A stretch of DNA of 64,000 nucleotides from Roseococcus microcysteis (GCF_014764365.1 NZ_CP061718.1:3240501-3304500), one strand, 5' to 3'; positions 1 through 8,614 are shown, numbered from the stretch's first letter. Program-made: numbers and translations. Notes: generated by a model not told the origin, from the sequence alone.

Positions 1-2
1 TT

Positions 3-116
3 GTTGGGTTTCGGGAGGGGGTTTAACCCCCTCCCGAAACCCAACCAAGCTGAACGAGGTCCAGGAGCCCACCGGCTCCTGGCGGGGTGGGTTCGGGAGG
101 GGCGGCGCCCCTCCCG
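3..116. terminator. Three consecutive hairpins downstream of the TPP-enzyme genes
   Basis: A perfect inverted repeat has 21-nt arms at 3-23 and 25-45 around a single T at 24. It is followed by a 9-bp stem (61-69 with 74-82, loop of 4) and a 10-bp stem (94-103 with 107-116, loop of 3). The first and third stems share the word CGGGAGGGG, so they look related. They lie 21 nt beyond the stop of the leftward gene ending at 137, so they probably end that transcript. No long T run is visible. Confidence 0.6.
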
Positions 117-136
117 AGGTACCGCCCCCACATGGC

Positions 137-736
137 TCACGCGAGGTGCGCCTGCGGCCCCATGAGGTGTTCCCGCATCCTGGCCTGCAGGATGGCGCCT
201 TCGCGGGGCGGCAGGACGAGGGGCTTGTTGCCCGCATCCACCTTCACCACGCCGAAGAAGGGGCCGTCGCCTTCGCGGGCGGCCTTGACCAGGGCGGGCA
301 CGTCGCCGGCCTCGGTGACGAGCATGGTGTGCTTGAGGCCCGCCCCGCGCGCCATGGTGGCGAGGTCCGTGCCGTGGCGCGTCGCCGTCTCCTGCATGCC
401 TGTCTCGCCGTAGTGTTCATTGTCCTGGACGACGATGGCGAGGTTCTTCGGCGCCTGGTGCGCGATGGTGGCGAGGCTGCCGATGCCCATCAGCATCTCG
501 CCATCGCCGGTCAGCACCAGCACGCGGCGGCTGGGTTGGGCCAAAGCAAGGCCAAGGCCGATCATCGCCGCCCCGCCCATGCCGCCCCAGAGCGGCAGGT
601 TCTGCGGGCTGTCGCCGATGGCCGTGATGTCCCAGGCCGGCGCGCCGAGGCCCGCGATGACCAGCATGCCGCCACGGTCTTGCAGCAGGGCGCGGGTGAG
701 TTCGCGCCGGTCGATCTTCCCCGAGGGTGCGAGCAT
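137..736 (-). CDS. Thiamine-diphosphate-dependent decarboxylase, beta subunit (sulfopyruvate/phosphonopyruvate decarboxylase-like)
   Basis: The 199-residue protein matches the TPP-binding half of two-subunit 2-oxoacid decarboxylases such as ComE (sulfopyruvate decarboxylase beta). The diphosphate/Mg site is visible as GDG at residues 77-79 followed by the DN pair at 105-106, about the spacing expected for the GDG-x(25-28)-N motif. A glycine-rich GGMGGAAMIG segment precedes it. It follows the alpha subunit by only 3 nt, so the two are surely co-translated and form one active site. The true 2-oxoacid substrate cannot be read from sequence; sulfopyruvate, phosphonopyruvate or another small 2-oxoacid are possible. 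Divergence from eutBC suggests a role in C2-amine or aldehyde metabolism, which is inference. Confidence 0.85.
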   Translation of the reverse strand: MLAPSGKIDRRELTRALLQDRGGMLVIAGLGAPAWDITAIGDSPQNLPLWGGMGGAAMIGLGLALAQPSRRVLVLTGDGEMLMGIGSLATIAHQAPKNLAIVVQDNEHYGETGMQETATRHGTDLATMARGAGLKHTMLVTEAGDVPALVKAAREGDGPFFGVVKVDAGNKPLVLPPREGAILQARMREHLMGPQAHLA

Positions 737-739
737 GGC

Positions 740-1291
740 TCAGTCCTTCCCGAAGGTCTTGGCGCCCAGCACCCGCTGGCCGATCAGCGTGGCGGTGGGG
801 CGGAAGGTGTTGAAGGCGAGCTTGAGGGAGGCTTCCACGGTGGGCAGCACATCCTCCGCGCGGTCGGCGCGGTGGACGAGGGTGCCCATGGCCTCCAGCA
901 CCGCCTGGGTCGCCTGGCCCATGGCGACCTGCGCCGGGTTGAACTCGCCGAAATCGCCGCGCATCGTCACGATCATCGGCATGGGTGTGCGATGGATGGA
1001 GGACAGGGAGAGCATGTTGATGCAGTTCCCCACGCCCGAGGACTGCATGAGCATCACCGAGCGCTCGCCGCCCAGCCAGGCGCCCTGCATGAGGGCGATG
1101 CCCTCCTCCTCGGTGGTGAGCGTCACCACGCGGAGTTCGTTGTCGGCGAGGCAGCGCTTGATCAGGCGCGAATGTCCCGCATCCGGCACCAGCGCCACCT
1201 GGCGGATTGAATACTGCTTGAGCAGCGCATAGATGCCATCGGGCCAATCGGCCTGGGCATCGGGCGCGGTCTCGACCGTGCTGTGACTCAT
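740..1291 (-). CDS. Thiamine-diphosphate-dependent decarboxylase, alpha subunit (ComD-like)
   Basis: This 183-residue protein is the N-terminal (Pyr-domain) half of a split TPP enzyme. The segment TTEEEGIAL near residues 59-67 supplies the glutamate that activates the cofactor aminopyrimidine in this family. The following GSSGVGNC-like stretch (SSGVGN) is also typical. The length agrees with ComD-type alpha subunits. The start is the ATG at 1289-1291, which begins MSHSTVET. It is divergent from eutB with 61 bp between the start codons, so a shared control region is likely. Family membership is clear; substrate is unknown. Confidence 0.85.
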   Translation of the reverse strand: MSHSTVETAPDAQADWPDGIYALLKQYSIRQVALVPDAGHSRLIKRCLADNELRVVTLTTEEEGIALMQGAWLGGERSVMLMQSSGVGNCINMLSLSSIHRTPMPMIVTMRGDFGEFNPAQVAMGQATQAVLEAMGTLVHRADRAEDVLPTVEASLKLAFNTFRPTATLIGQRVLGAKTFGKD

Positions 1292-1352
1292 GAACGTCCT
1301 CCGTTGGCGGGGAGTTTCCGGCCCGCGCGGGGATCTGGCAAGCGGGGCGGGC

Positions 1353-2714
1353 ATGGCATTCCGGCAGAGCGTGGCGGGCACCCAATACGTGTTCGAGGAT
1401 CTGCGGACGCTGCTGGCCCGCGCCACGCCCTTCCGCTCGGGCGATGCGCTGGCCGGTGTCGCGGCGCAAAGCGGGGCCGAGCGGGTGGCCGCGCAGCGGG
1501 CGCTGGCCGATGTGCCGCTGAAGCATTTTCTCCATGAGGCGGTGATCCCGTATGAGGCGGATGACGTCACGCGCCTCATCATGGATGGGCATGATCCCAA
1601 CGGTTTCGCGCCCATCGCGCATCTGACGGTGGGCGGTTTCCGCGACTGGCTGCTGGCCGCCCCGCCCGAGGCGCTGCCGCCCATCCGGCGCGGGATCACG
1701 CCCGAGATGGCGGCGGCCGTCTCCAAGATCATGCGCCTGTCCGACCTGGTCACGGTGGCGGCGAAGTGCCGCGTGGTGACGCGCTTCCGCAACACCATCG
1801 GGCTGCCGGGCACCCTCTCCATCCGCCTCCAGCCCAACGACCCGACCGATGACGCGCGCGGCGTGGCCGCCGCCGTGCTGGACGGACTGCTGCTGGGCGC
1901 GGGCGATGCCGTGATCGGCGTGAACCCCGCCACCGACAACGTGACCCAGGTGATGACGCTGCTGGAGATGCTCGAAGGGGTCCGCACCCGCTTTGACATC
2001 CCGACGCAAAGCTGCGTGCTGTGCCATGTGACGACCGCGCTGCTGGCCATGGAACGCGGCGCGCCGACCGACCTGGTGTTCCAGTCCATCGGCGGCACCC
2101 AGGGCGTGAATGAGAGCTTCGGCGTGACGCTGCCTTTGCTGGCCGAGGCGCAATCCGCCGCGCTGGCGTTGCAACGCGGCACGGTCGGCCAGAACGTGAT
2201 GTATTTCGAGACGGGCCAGGGCAGCGCGCTCTCGGCCAATGCCCATCACGGCGTGGACCAGCAGACCCTCGAGGCCCGCGCCTATGCGGTGGCCCGCGCC
2301 TTCGACCCGCTGCTGGTGAATTCCGTGGTGGGCTTCATCGGCCCCGAATACCTCTTCGACGGCAAGCAGATCGCGCGCGCGGGGCTGGAGGATCATTTCT
2401 GCGGCAAGCTGCTCGGCCTGCCGATGGGCGTGGATGTCTGCTACACCAACCACGCCGAGGCCGACCAGGACGACATGGACGCGCTGCTCATCAACCTGGC
2501 CGTGGCGGGCGTCACCTACATCATGGGCGTGCCGGGGGCGGATGACGTGATGCTGGCCTACCAATCCACCAGCTTCCACGACGGACTCACGGCGCGCGCT
2601 TTGCTGGGCAAGACGCCCGCGCCCGAATTCGCGGCCTGGCTGGAGCGGATGGGCATTGGCGACGGCGCGCGCATTCCCGAACGCATGGCGCCGGCGCTGA
2701 TCGGCCTGTCATGA
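1353..2714 (+). CDS. eutB: Ethanolamine ammonia-lyase large subunit
   Basis: EutB is the heavy chain of adenosylcobalamin-dependent ethanolamine ammonia-lyase, which converts ethanolamine to acetaldehyde and ammonia. The protein follows the E. coli protein along its whole length, with RSGDALAGVAA near the N-terminus, LQPNDPTDD, YFETGQGSALSA and GLEDHFCGKL. The ATG at 1353 gives 453 residues, the same length as E. coli EutB and colinear with its start; an upstream in-frame ATG at 1290 would add 21 unrelated residues. It overlaps eutC by 4 nt. No microcompartment shell genes or eutA-like reactivase are present here, so this is the shell-less catabolic type. It needs imported or made B12. Confidence 0.97.
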   Translation: MAFRQSVAGTQYVFEDLRTLLARATPFRSGDALAGVAAQSGAERVAAQRALADVPLKHFLHEAVIPYEADDVTRLIMDGHDPNGFAPIAHLTVGGFRDWLLAAPPEALPPIRRGITPEMAAAVSKIMRLSDLVTVAAKCRVVTRFRNTIGLPGTLSIRLQPNDPTDDARGVAAAVLDGLLLGAGDAVIGVNPATDNVTQVMTLLEMLEGVRTRFDIPTQSCVLCHVTTALLAMERGAPTDLVFQSIGGTQGVNESFGVTLPLLAEAQSAALALQRGTVGQNVMYFETGQGSALSANAHHGVDQQTLEARAYAVARAFDPLLVNSVVGFIGPEYLFDGKQIARAGLEDHFCGKLLGLPMGVDVCYTNHAEADQDDMDALLINLAVAGVTYIMGVPGADDVMLAYQSTSFHDGLTARALLGKTPAPEFAAWLERMGIGDGARIPERMAPALIGLS

Positions 2715-3403
2715 CGTTGGTCCCGACCCACAGCCTGCGCCGCTTCACCTCCGCCCGCGTGGCGTTGGGCCGCGCCGGCACCTCCCTGCCCACGGCGGCG
2801 CATCTGGATTTCCAGGAGGCGCATGCCGCCGCGCGCGACGCCGTCTGGTCCGCGCTGGACCCTGACGCGCTGGGCCTCGACGCGCCCGTGGTGCAAAGCG
2901 AGGCGCGCGACCGGCGCGAATACCTGCTGCGCCCCGACCTCGGCCGCCGCCTGCGCGCGGAGGACCGCGCCCGCCTGTCCAGGACGGGCGGCGTGGTGGT
3001 CGTGGTGGCGGACGGGTTGTGCGCCACCGGCGTGCAATCCCAGGCCGCCCCGCTGCTGCGCGCCCTGGGCGCGGATTGGCCCGTTGTCGTGGCGCTGCAA
3101 GCTCGCGTGGCCCTGGGCGATGACATCGCCCACGTCATGGGTGCGGAGGCCGTGGTGGTCATGATCGGCGAAAGGCCCGGCCTCTCGGCGCAGGACAGCG
3201 TGGGCCTCTACCTCACCTGGGCGCCCCGCCCCGGCCGCTCCGATGCCGAGCGCAACTGCATCAGCAACATCCGCCCCGGCGGGCTGTCCCACGCCGATGC
3301 CGCGGCCAAGCTGCACTGGCTGCTGCGCGGCGCCCGCGCGCTGGGTGCCTCTGGCGTGGCGCTGAAGGACGACATGCCCGCCCAGAACCGGTTGGCACCC
3401 TGA
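2711..3403 (+). CDS. eutC: Ethanolamine ammonia-lyase small subunit
   Basis: EutC is the light chain that completes the cobalamin-binding site of ethanolamine ammonia-lyase. The 230-residue protein carries the family blocks GERPGLSAQDSVG and ERNCISNIRPGG near the C-terminus and a hydrophobic GGVVVVVADGL strand. The start ATG overlaps the eutB stop by 4 nt, so translation is coupled. Its own stop shares one base with the start of the next gene (arfB). That gene is functionally unrelated and may simply be carried on the same message. Confidence 0.96.
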   Translation: MTLVPTHSLRRFTSARVALGRAGTSLPTAAHLDFQEAHAAARDAVWSALDPDALGLDAPVVQSEARDRREYLLRPDLGRRLRAEDRARLSRTGGVVVVVADGLCATGVQSQAAPLLRALGADWPVVVALQARVALGDDIAHVMGAEAVVVMIGERPGLSAQDSVGLYLTWAPRPGRSDAERNCISNIRPGGLSHADAAAKLHWLLRGARALGASGVALKDDMPAQNRLAP

Positions 3404-3806
3404 TGCGCGTCACCATAGACCCCGCCTTGGTCGAGGAGGATTTCCTCCGGTCCTCCGGCCCTGGCGGGCAGAACGTCAACAAGCTCGAAACCGCCGTCCA
3501 GCTCCGCTACAACGCCGCCGCCGCGAACCTGTCCGAGCGGGTGATGATGCGCCTCACCACATTGGCCGGCCGCCGCATGACCAAGGACGGCGTGGTGGTG
3601 CTCACCGCCCAGCGCCACCGCCTGCGCGAGCGCAACCGCGAGGACGCGATGCAACGCCTCCAGGCCCTGCTGGACGAGGCCGCCGCACCCCCGCCCCCAT
3701 CCGCCGCGCCACCAAGCCCACGCGCGGCTCCCAGCAGCGGCGGATGGACAGCAAGACGAAGCGCGGCACCACCAAGCGGCTGCGGGGCTCACCTCCATCG
3801 GAATGA
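3403..3806 (+). CDS. arfB: Peptidyl-tRNA hydrolase ArfB (YaeJ-like ribosome rescue factor), interrupted by an apparent -1 frameshift
   Basis: ArfB releases nascent chains from ribosomes stalled without a stop codon. The GGQ catalytic motif is at residues 21-23 inside SSGPGGQNVNK. The essential basic C-terminal tail that enters the mRNA channel (TKPTRGSQQRR, then KTKRGTTKRLRG) is present, but in the frame one base back, ending at the TGA at 3804-3806. Adding one C to the C5 run at about 3694-3698 restores a continuous protein of about 134 residues, close to the 140 of E. coli ArfB. As written, the first frame runs on to 3894 with an unrelated Pro-rich tail. Either a sequencing error or a recent inactivating deletion explains this. 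Confidence 0.88.
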
Positions 3807-3863
3807 CGCAGCCTTCACCCCCGGCCCATGGGGGGGTGAAGCGCCAAGGCGCATATATTCCCC

Positions 3864-4136
3864 ATGCGGTCCATTCTGGCTCTCTTCTCGTTGATGGTGC
3901 CGTTGCTTGCCTCGTCGGAGCACGCGCCGGCGGCCAGTGGCGCGGTCCGCGTCACCACCATCACCCCGGAATACTGCGCCACCCTCTACGAGCGCCTCGC
4001 CGGCCTGCCGGGCGCCGAGGCCGAAGCGCCGCGCGCCATGGCCGAGGAAGGCCGCCGCCTCTGCGCCGAAGGCCAGGTGCGCATCGGCATCGCCTGGCTG
4101 CGCCGCGCCCTTCGCATCGCGTCGGGGCTGGAGTAG
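3864..4136 (+). CDS. Small exported hypothetical protein
   Basis: A 90-residue protein starts MRSILALFSLMVPLLASS, a convincing signal peptide with likely cleavage near AASGA. The mature part is about 65 residues with two cysteines (in EYCATLY and RRLCAEG) that could form a disulfide, and a C-terminal amphipathic helix rich in Arg and Leu. It resembles small uncharacterised periplasmic proteins common in Acetobacteraceae. I do not recognise a function. It lies convergent with folC, with 7 nt between the two stops. The ATG choice is supported by the signal peptide beginning directly at it. Confidence 0.65.
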   Translation: MRSILALFSLMVPLLASSEHAPAASGAVRVTTITPEYCATLYERLAGLPGAEAEAPRAMAEEGRRLCAEGQVRIGIAWLRRALRIASGLE

Positions 4137-4143
4137 CGGCCGG

Positions 4144-5421
4144 TCAATCCGGCAGGGTGCCGTCCGCCTTCAGCACCTCGCCGGCGAGGTAGAGGCTGCC
4201 GCAGACCAGGATGCGCCCCGGGGCGGCGCCCGCCAGCAGGCGCGGCAGGGCGGTGGCGAGGTCCGGCCCCGCTTCGGCCCGGCCGCCGCTGGCGGCGATG
4301 ATCTCCTCCACCGGCATGGCCAGGTGCTGCCCCACCTCGCGGATGGCGGTCAGCGTGGTGGCGAGCGGCATGAGCGGCGCCAGGAAGCCCTCCACCGTCT
4401 TGCCCTGCTTCATGCCGACGATCAGGTGCAGCGGCCGGTCGCGCCAGCCGGCCAGCGTCTCGGCCAGCGCGCGCCCCGCGCCCTCATTGTGCCCGCCATC
4501 CAGCCAGAGTTCCCAGGGGGCCGGGGGGGCGAGGCGCCCGTGCAGGCGTTGCAGCCGGGCGGGCCAGCGCGCCATGGCCACGCCCGCGGCGCAGGCGGCG
4601 TCGGTCAGCCAGGCGGGGTTCCAGGCGCGCAGCGCGGCCAGGGCGATGCCGGCATTGTCGGGCTGGTGGGCGCCGGGGAGGCCGAAGCGGGGCAGGGGGA
4701 TGGCGCCATGGGCGTCGCGGTAGCCCGTGGCGTCCATGTCCCAGGCCGCGCCGCGCGCCAGCAGGGGGGCGCCCAGTTCGGCCGCGCGCGCGGCGATGAC
4801 GGACAGCGCCTCGGGGTGCTGCGCCCCGGTGGCGCAGGGGGTGCCGGGCTTGATGATGCCCGCCTTCTCGAAGGCGATGGAGGCCAGGTCATTTCCCAGG
4901 AAATCCATGTGGTCCATGGAGATGCTGGCGATGGCGGTCACGGCGGGGTCGCGCACCACATTGGTCGCGTCGAAGCGGCCGCCCAGCCCCACCTCCAGCA
5001 CCAGCACATCGGCCGGCACGCGGCTGAACAGCAGGAAGGCGACGGCGGTCGTGATCTCGAAGACGGTGATGGGCGTGTCGCCATTCACCCGCTCCACCTC
5101 TTCCAGCGCGGCCGCCAGCGCCTCGTCGGAGACGAGGTGGCCCGCCAGCCTGATGCGCTCATGGAAGCGCACCAGATGCGGCGATGTGTAGGCGTGCACG
5201 CGCTGCCCGGCCGCTTCCGCCACGGCGCGCAGCACGGCGCAGGTGCTGCCCTTGCCATTGGTGCCCGCCACATGGATGACGGGCGGCAGCTTGCGCTCGG
5301 GGTGGCCGAGGCGCGCCAGCAACGCCTCCAGCCGGCCCAGGCTGAGGTCGATCAGCTTCGGATGCAGCGCGTGCATCCGCGCGATGATGGGCTCGCTCCG
5401 CCCGCCGATGAGCGCGTTCAT
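4144..5421 (-). CDS. folC: Bifunctional folylpolyglutamate synthase / dihydrofolate synthase
   Basis: FolC adds glutamate to dihydropteroate and to folates in the cytoplasm. The 425-residue protein has the Mur-ligase-type P-loop HVAGTNGKGST near residues 50-60, the YTSPHLVRFHERI block after it, the LEVGLGGRFDATN block and the LDGGHNEGA motif of the C-terminal domain. The length is typical. It starts 10 nt downstream of accD, and the accD-folC order is conserved in many alphaproteobacteria. The usual trp genes are not upstream here. Confidence 0.95.
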   Translation of the reverse strand: MNALIGGRSEPIIARMHALHPKLIDLSLGRLEALLARLGHPERKLPPVIHVAGTNGKGSTCAVLRAVAEAAGQRVHAYTSPHLVRFHERIRLAGHLVSDEALAAALEEVERVNGDTPITVFEITTAVAFLLFSRVPADVLVLEVGLGGRFDATNVVRDPAVTAIASISMDHMDFLGNDLASIAFEKAGIIKPGTPCATGAQHPEALSVIAARAAELGAPLLARGAAWDMDATGYRDAHGAIPLPRFGLPGAHQPDNAGIALAALRAWNPAWLTDAACAAGVAMARWPARLQRLHGRLAPPAPWELWLDGGHNEGAGRALAETLAGWRDRPLHLIVGMKQGKTVEGFLAPLMPLATTLTAIREVGQHLAMPVEEIIAASGGRAEAGPDLATALPRLLAGAAPGRILVCGSLYLAGEVLKADGTLPD

Positions 5422-5431
5422 GGCCGTGGTG

Positions 5432-6298
5432 TCAGGCGGCCTCGGCGCGGGGTTCGCCGCGCAGCAGGGCCAGCAGGCGCGCCAGGGTGGGGCGCATCTC
5501 GGCCCGCTTCACCACCATGTCGAGAATGCCATTGGCCAGCAGGTATTCGGCGCGCTGGAAGCCCTCGGGCAGCTTTTCCCGCACCGTCTGCTCGATGACG
5601 CGGGCGCCCGCGAAGCCGATCAGCGCGCCGGGCTCCGCGATCTGGATGTCGCCCAGCATGGCGAAGCTGGCGGTCACGCCGCCCGTGGTGGGGTCGCAGA
5701 GCACCACGATGAAGGGCAGGCCGGCATCCTTCACCATCTGCGTCGCGATGACCGTGCGCGGCATCTGCATGAGGCTGACGGCACCCTCCTGCATGCGCGC
5801 GCCGCCGGAGCTGGCGAAGACGATCAACGGCGCGTCCTGCAGCACGGCCAGCCGCGCGGCGGTGACCAGCGCCTCGCCCACGCCCGCGCCCATGGAACCC
5901 GCCATGAAGGCGAATTCAAAGACCGCGACCACGGCGCGCTGCCCGGCGATGGCGCCATGGCCGACCATGACGGCGTCTTCCATGCCGGACTTGGCCTGGG
6001 CCTCCTTCAGCCGTTCGGCGTAGCGGCGCTGGTCCTTGAAGCGCAGCGGGTCCACGGGGACCTTCTCGATGTCGGCGCGCTGCCAGCCCTCATCCAGCGT
6101 CGCGTCCAGCCGCTGCTTGGCGGAGAGCCGCATGTGGTGGCCGCAATGGGTGCAGACCCGCAGATTGGCTTCCAGATCGTTCTGGAAGATCATTTTTTCG
6201 CAGGAAGGGCATTTGTGCCAGAGATTGTCCGGCATCTCGCGCGGGGCGCCGAACAGCGTCTTGATCTTGGGCAGCGCCCACTCACTGATCCAGTTCAT
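5432..6298 (-). CDS. accD: Acetyl-CoA carboxylase carboxyltransferase subunit beta
   Basis: AccD is the zinc-binding half of the carboxyltransferase that makes malonyl-CoA, the first step of fatty acid synthesis. The Cys4 zinc finger is visible as C30, C33, C49 and C52. The crotonase-like core contains FASSGGARMQEG and DPTTGGVTASFA. The start at 6298 (MNWISEWALP) is chosen because it matches the family N-terminus; a longer reading to 6355 adds 19 unrelated residues. The product is 288 residues. The gene is in an operon with folC and divergent from the penicillin-binding protein gene at 6402. Confidence 0.96.
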   Translation of the reverse strand: MNWISEWALPKIKTLFGAPREMPDNLWHKCPSCEKMIFQNDLEANLRVCTHCGHHMRLSAKQRLDATLDEGWQRADIEKVPVDPLRFKDQRRYAERLKEAQAKSGMEDAVMVGHGAIAGQRAVVAVFEFAFMAGSMGAGVGEALVTAARLAVLQDAPLIVFASSGGARMQEGAVSLMQMPRTVIATQMVKDAGLPFIVVLCDPTTGGVTASFAMLGDIQIAEPGALIGFAGARVIEQTVREKLPEGFQRAEYLLANGILDMVVKRAEMRPTLARLLALLRGEPRAEAA

Positions 6299-6401
6299 CG
6301 TCTTCCGGGCCTTCGGGGAGGCGGATGGAATGGTGCGCCGGGGCCTCCGGGTCAAGCCATGGGCCTCGCCTAGCGCCGCGCGGGTCTGCTAAGCTTCCTT
6401 C

Positions 6402-8264
6402 ATGCCCCGCTCAGCGGCCCCCCGGCTGCGAACCGAGGCCCGTGCCGCCCCCCGGACGAAACGGCACCCCCCGAGCGGGCCAAAACCCCGCGCCGCCAAA
6501 CCCGCCCGCCGGCACCTCGGCTGGGCGCTGGCGAGGTTCGCCCTCATCGCCACCATCTGGGGCGGGCTGGCCCTGGCCGCCCTGCTGCTCTTCTTCACCT
6601 GGGACATGCCGCGGGTGGACCGCGTGCTGGAGGAACAGCGCCGCCCCTCCGTCACCCTGCAAACCGCCGAGGGCAATCTGCTTGCCACCCAGGGCGACCT
6701 CTTCGGCGAGACGCTGCGCCTGCGCGACATGCCGCCGCACCTGCCGGCCGCCCTGCTGGCCATCGAGGACCGCCGCTTCCAGGCGCATTTCGGGCTGGAC
6801 GTGGTGGGGCTGGCCCGCGCCGCCTGGGCCAACTGGAATGCCGGGGGCGTGGTGCAGGGCGGCTCCACGCTGACGCAGCAGCTCGCGAAAAACCTCTTCC
6901 TCTCGGGCGAGCGCAGCCTGCGCCGCAAGGTCCAGGAAGCCCTGCTGGCGCTGTGGCTGGAGCACCGCTTCACCAAGGATGAGCTGCTCGAGATCTACCT
7001 GAACCGCGTCTATCTGGGTGCGGGCGTCTTCGGGGTGGATGCGGCGGCGCGGGTCTATTTCGGCGTCTCGGCGCGGCGCGTCACCTTGTGGCAGGCGGCG
7101 GTGCTGGCGGGGCTGCCCCAGGCGCCCTCGCGCCTCAACCCGCGCACCAACCCCGATGGCGCGCTGGACCGCGCGCGGGACGTGCTGGCCGCCATGGTGG
7201 ACACGGGCGCCATCACCCCCGCCCAATCGGCCCGCGCGCTGGAGGAGATGCGGATTCCCCCCCGCCCCTCGCGCAATGGCGGCTGGTTCGCGGATTGGCT
7301 CTTCGAGGACATTCCCCGCCAATTCCCCGGCAGCCAGGATCTGACCATCCGCACCACGCTCCATGCCGGCTGGCAGGCGGTGGTGGAGGCGCGCCTCGCC
7401 GCGCTGCTGGACGGGCCGGGGGCGGCGGCCCGCGCCGGGCAGGGGGCGGTGGTGGTGCTGGACGCGGCCACGGGGGCGGTGCGCGCCATGGCGGGCGGGC
7501 GCGACTTCTCCCGCTCCCCCTTCAACCGGGCCGTTTCGGCCAGGCGGCAGACGGGCTCCACCTTCAAGGCCTTCACCTATCTGGCGGCGCTGGAACGTGG
7601 CGCCTCCTCCGGCGACATGGTGGCGGATGGCCCGGTGCGGATGGGCCGCTGGTCGCCCTCCAACGGGAATTGGCGCACGCGCGGCAGCGTGACGCTGGAG
7701 GAGGCCTTCGCCCACTCCGTCAACACGGCCGCCGTGCGCGTGATGCAGGAGGCCGGCGGGCCGGCGGCGGTGGCCGAGGTGGCGCAGCGGCTGGGCCTGC
7801 GCGGGCCATTCCCGCGCGACGGGTCCATCACGCTCGGCACCGGCGATGCCTCGCTGCTGGAGATGGCGGCGGCCTATGCCGCGCTGGTCAATGGCGGTCG
7901 GCGCGTGGCGCCGCACGGCATGGTGCGCGCCGAGGCCGCGGGCCGCGCGGCGCCCCTCTCCCGCACCGAGCCCGCCCAGGTGGTCCCCTCCAGCGCGGCG
8001 GCGCAGATGCGCGCCATGATGCAGGCCACCACCCGCTATGGCAGCGGCCGCGCGGCCGCCGTGCCGGGCGTCGTGACGGGCGGCAAGACCGGCACCACCC
8101 AATCCTTCCGCGACGCCTGGTTCCTGGGCTTTGCCGAACTCGCTTCCGGCCCGGTCGTCATCGGTGTCTGGCTCGGCAATGACAACAACCGGCCCATGGA
8201 TGATGTGCGCGGCGGCACCCTGCCGGCCCAGCTGTTCCGTGACATAGTGGAAGGGCTGCGCTGA
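6402..8264 (+). CDS. Bifunctional penicillin-binding protein (transglycosylase-transpeptidase, class A)
   Basis: This inner-membrane enzyme polymerises and crosslinks peptidoglycan. A basic, Pro-rich cytoplasmic tail of about 40 residues precedes one membrane segment (ALIATIWGGLALAALLLFF). The GT51 domain has EDRRFQAHFG and GGSTLTQQLAKNLFL. The transpeptidase domain has the SxxK box STFK near residue 386, SVN near 440 and KTGT near 562. It is 620 residues long, shorter than E. coli PBP1A/1B, and lacks a C-terminal BiPBP or OB insertion, so it is a compact class A PBP. azlD follows after 11 nt. Confidence 0.93.
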   Translation: MPRSAAPRLRTEARAAPRTKRHPPSGPKPRAAKPARRHLGWALARFALIATIWGGLALAALLLFFTWDMPRVDRVLEEQRRPSVTLQTAEGNLLATQGDLFGETLRLRDMPPHLPAALLAIEDRRFQAHFGLDVVGLARAAWANWNAGGVVQGGSTLTQQLAKNLFLSGERSLRRKVQEALLALWLEHRFTKDELLEIYLNRVYLGAGVFGVDAAARVYFGVSARRVTLWQAAVLAGLPQAPSRLNPRTNPDGALDRARDVLAAMVDTGAITPAQSARALEEMRIPPRPSRNGGWFADWLFEDIPRQFPGSQDLTIRTTLHAGWQAVVEARLAALLDGPGAAARAGQGAVVVLDAATGAVRAMAGGRDFSRSPFNRAVSARRQTGSTFKAFTYLAALERGASSGDMVADGPVRMGRWSPSNGNWRTRGSVTLEEAFAHSVNTAAVRVMQEAGGPAAVAEVAQRLGLRGPFPRDGSITLGTGDASLLEMAAAYAALVNGGRRVAPHGMVRAEAAGRAAPLSRTEPAQVVPSSAAAQMRAMMQATTRYGSGRAAAVPGVVTGGKTGTTQSFRDAWFLGFAELASGPVVIGVWLGNDNNRPMDDVRGGTLPAQLFRDIVEGLR

Positions 8265-8275
8265 GGGGAGGCCGG

Positions 8276-8614
8276 ATGTCGGTCAGGTGGGACGTGCTTC
8301 TGGCCATCCTGGGCATGGCGGCCGCCAGCTACGCGCTGCGCGCCGGCGGCTATGCCCTGCTGCGTGCCACCAGGCCCACCCCCTTCGTGCAATCCATGCT
8401 GACCTACCTGCCGGGCTGCATCTTCGTGGCCTTCGTGACACCCTCGCTGGTCGAGGCCGGGCCGTCACGCTGGGTGGCGGCGGGCTGCGTGGTGGGCGTG
8501 ATGCTCGCCACGCGCAACTACACCATCGCCATCCTGGGCGGGGTGGCGGCGCTGTGGCTGCTCACTCTTCTGCCGGCGTCGGCGCTTTCGCTTCCGTGGC
8601 CTTCCCTTCCATGA
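8276..8614 (+). CDS. azlD: AzlD-family small membrane subunit (branched-chain amino acid export)
   Basis: A 112-residue, four-helix hydrophobic protein has the family pattern YALRAGGYALL near the N-terminus and VGVMLATRNYTIAILGGV near the C-terminus. AzlD partners the larger AzlC to export branched-chain amino acids. A good ribosome site (GGGGAGG) sits just before the ATG. It follows the PBP gene by 11 nt. Its 3' end overlaps the convergent MscS-like gene by 53 nt. Unusually, the azlC-like gene is 4.2 kb away at 12804-13514 on the other strand, so the pair is not co-transcribed. Confidence 0.8.
   Translation: MSVRWDVLLAILGMAAASYALRAGGYALLRATRPTPFVQSMLTYLPGCIFVAFVTPSLVEAGPSRWVAAGCVVGVMLATRNYTIAILGGVAALWLLTLLPASALSLPWPSLP

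Noticed and set aside
417-2579. A 720-codon open frame on the minus strand opposite eutB and the TPP genes
   Set aside because: It is a shadow of GC-rich coding DNA. It overlaps eutB, whose protein is unmistakable, and its translation is His/Arg-rich with no family resemblance.
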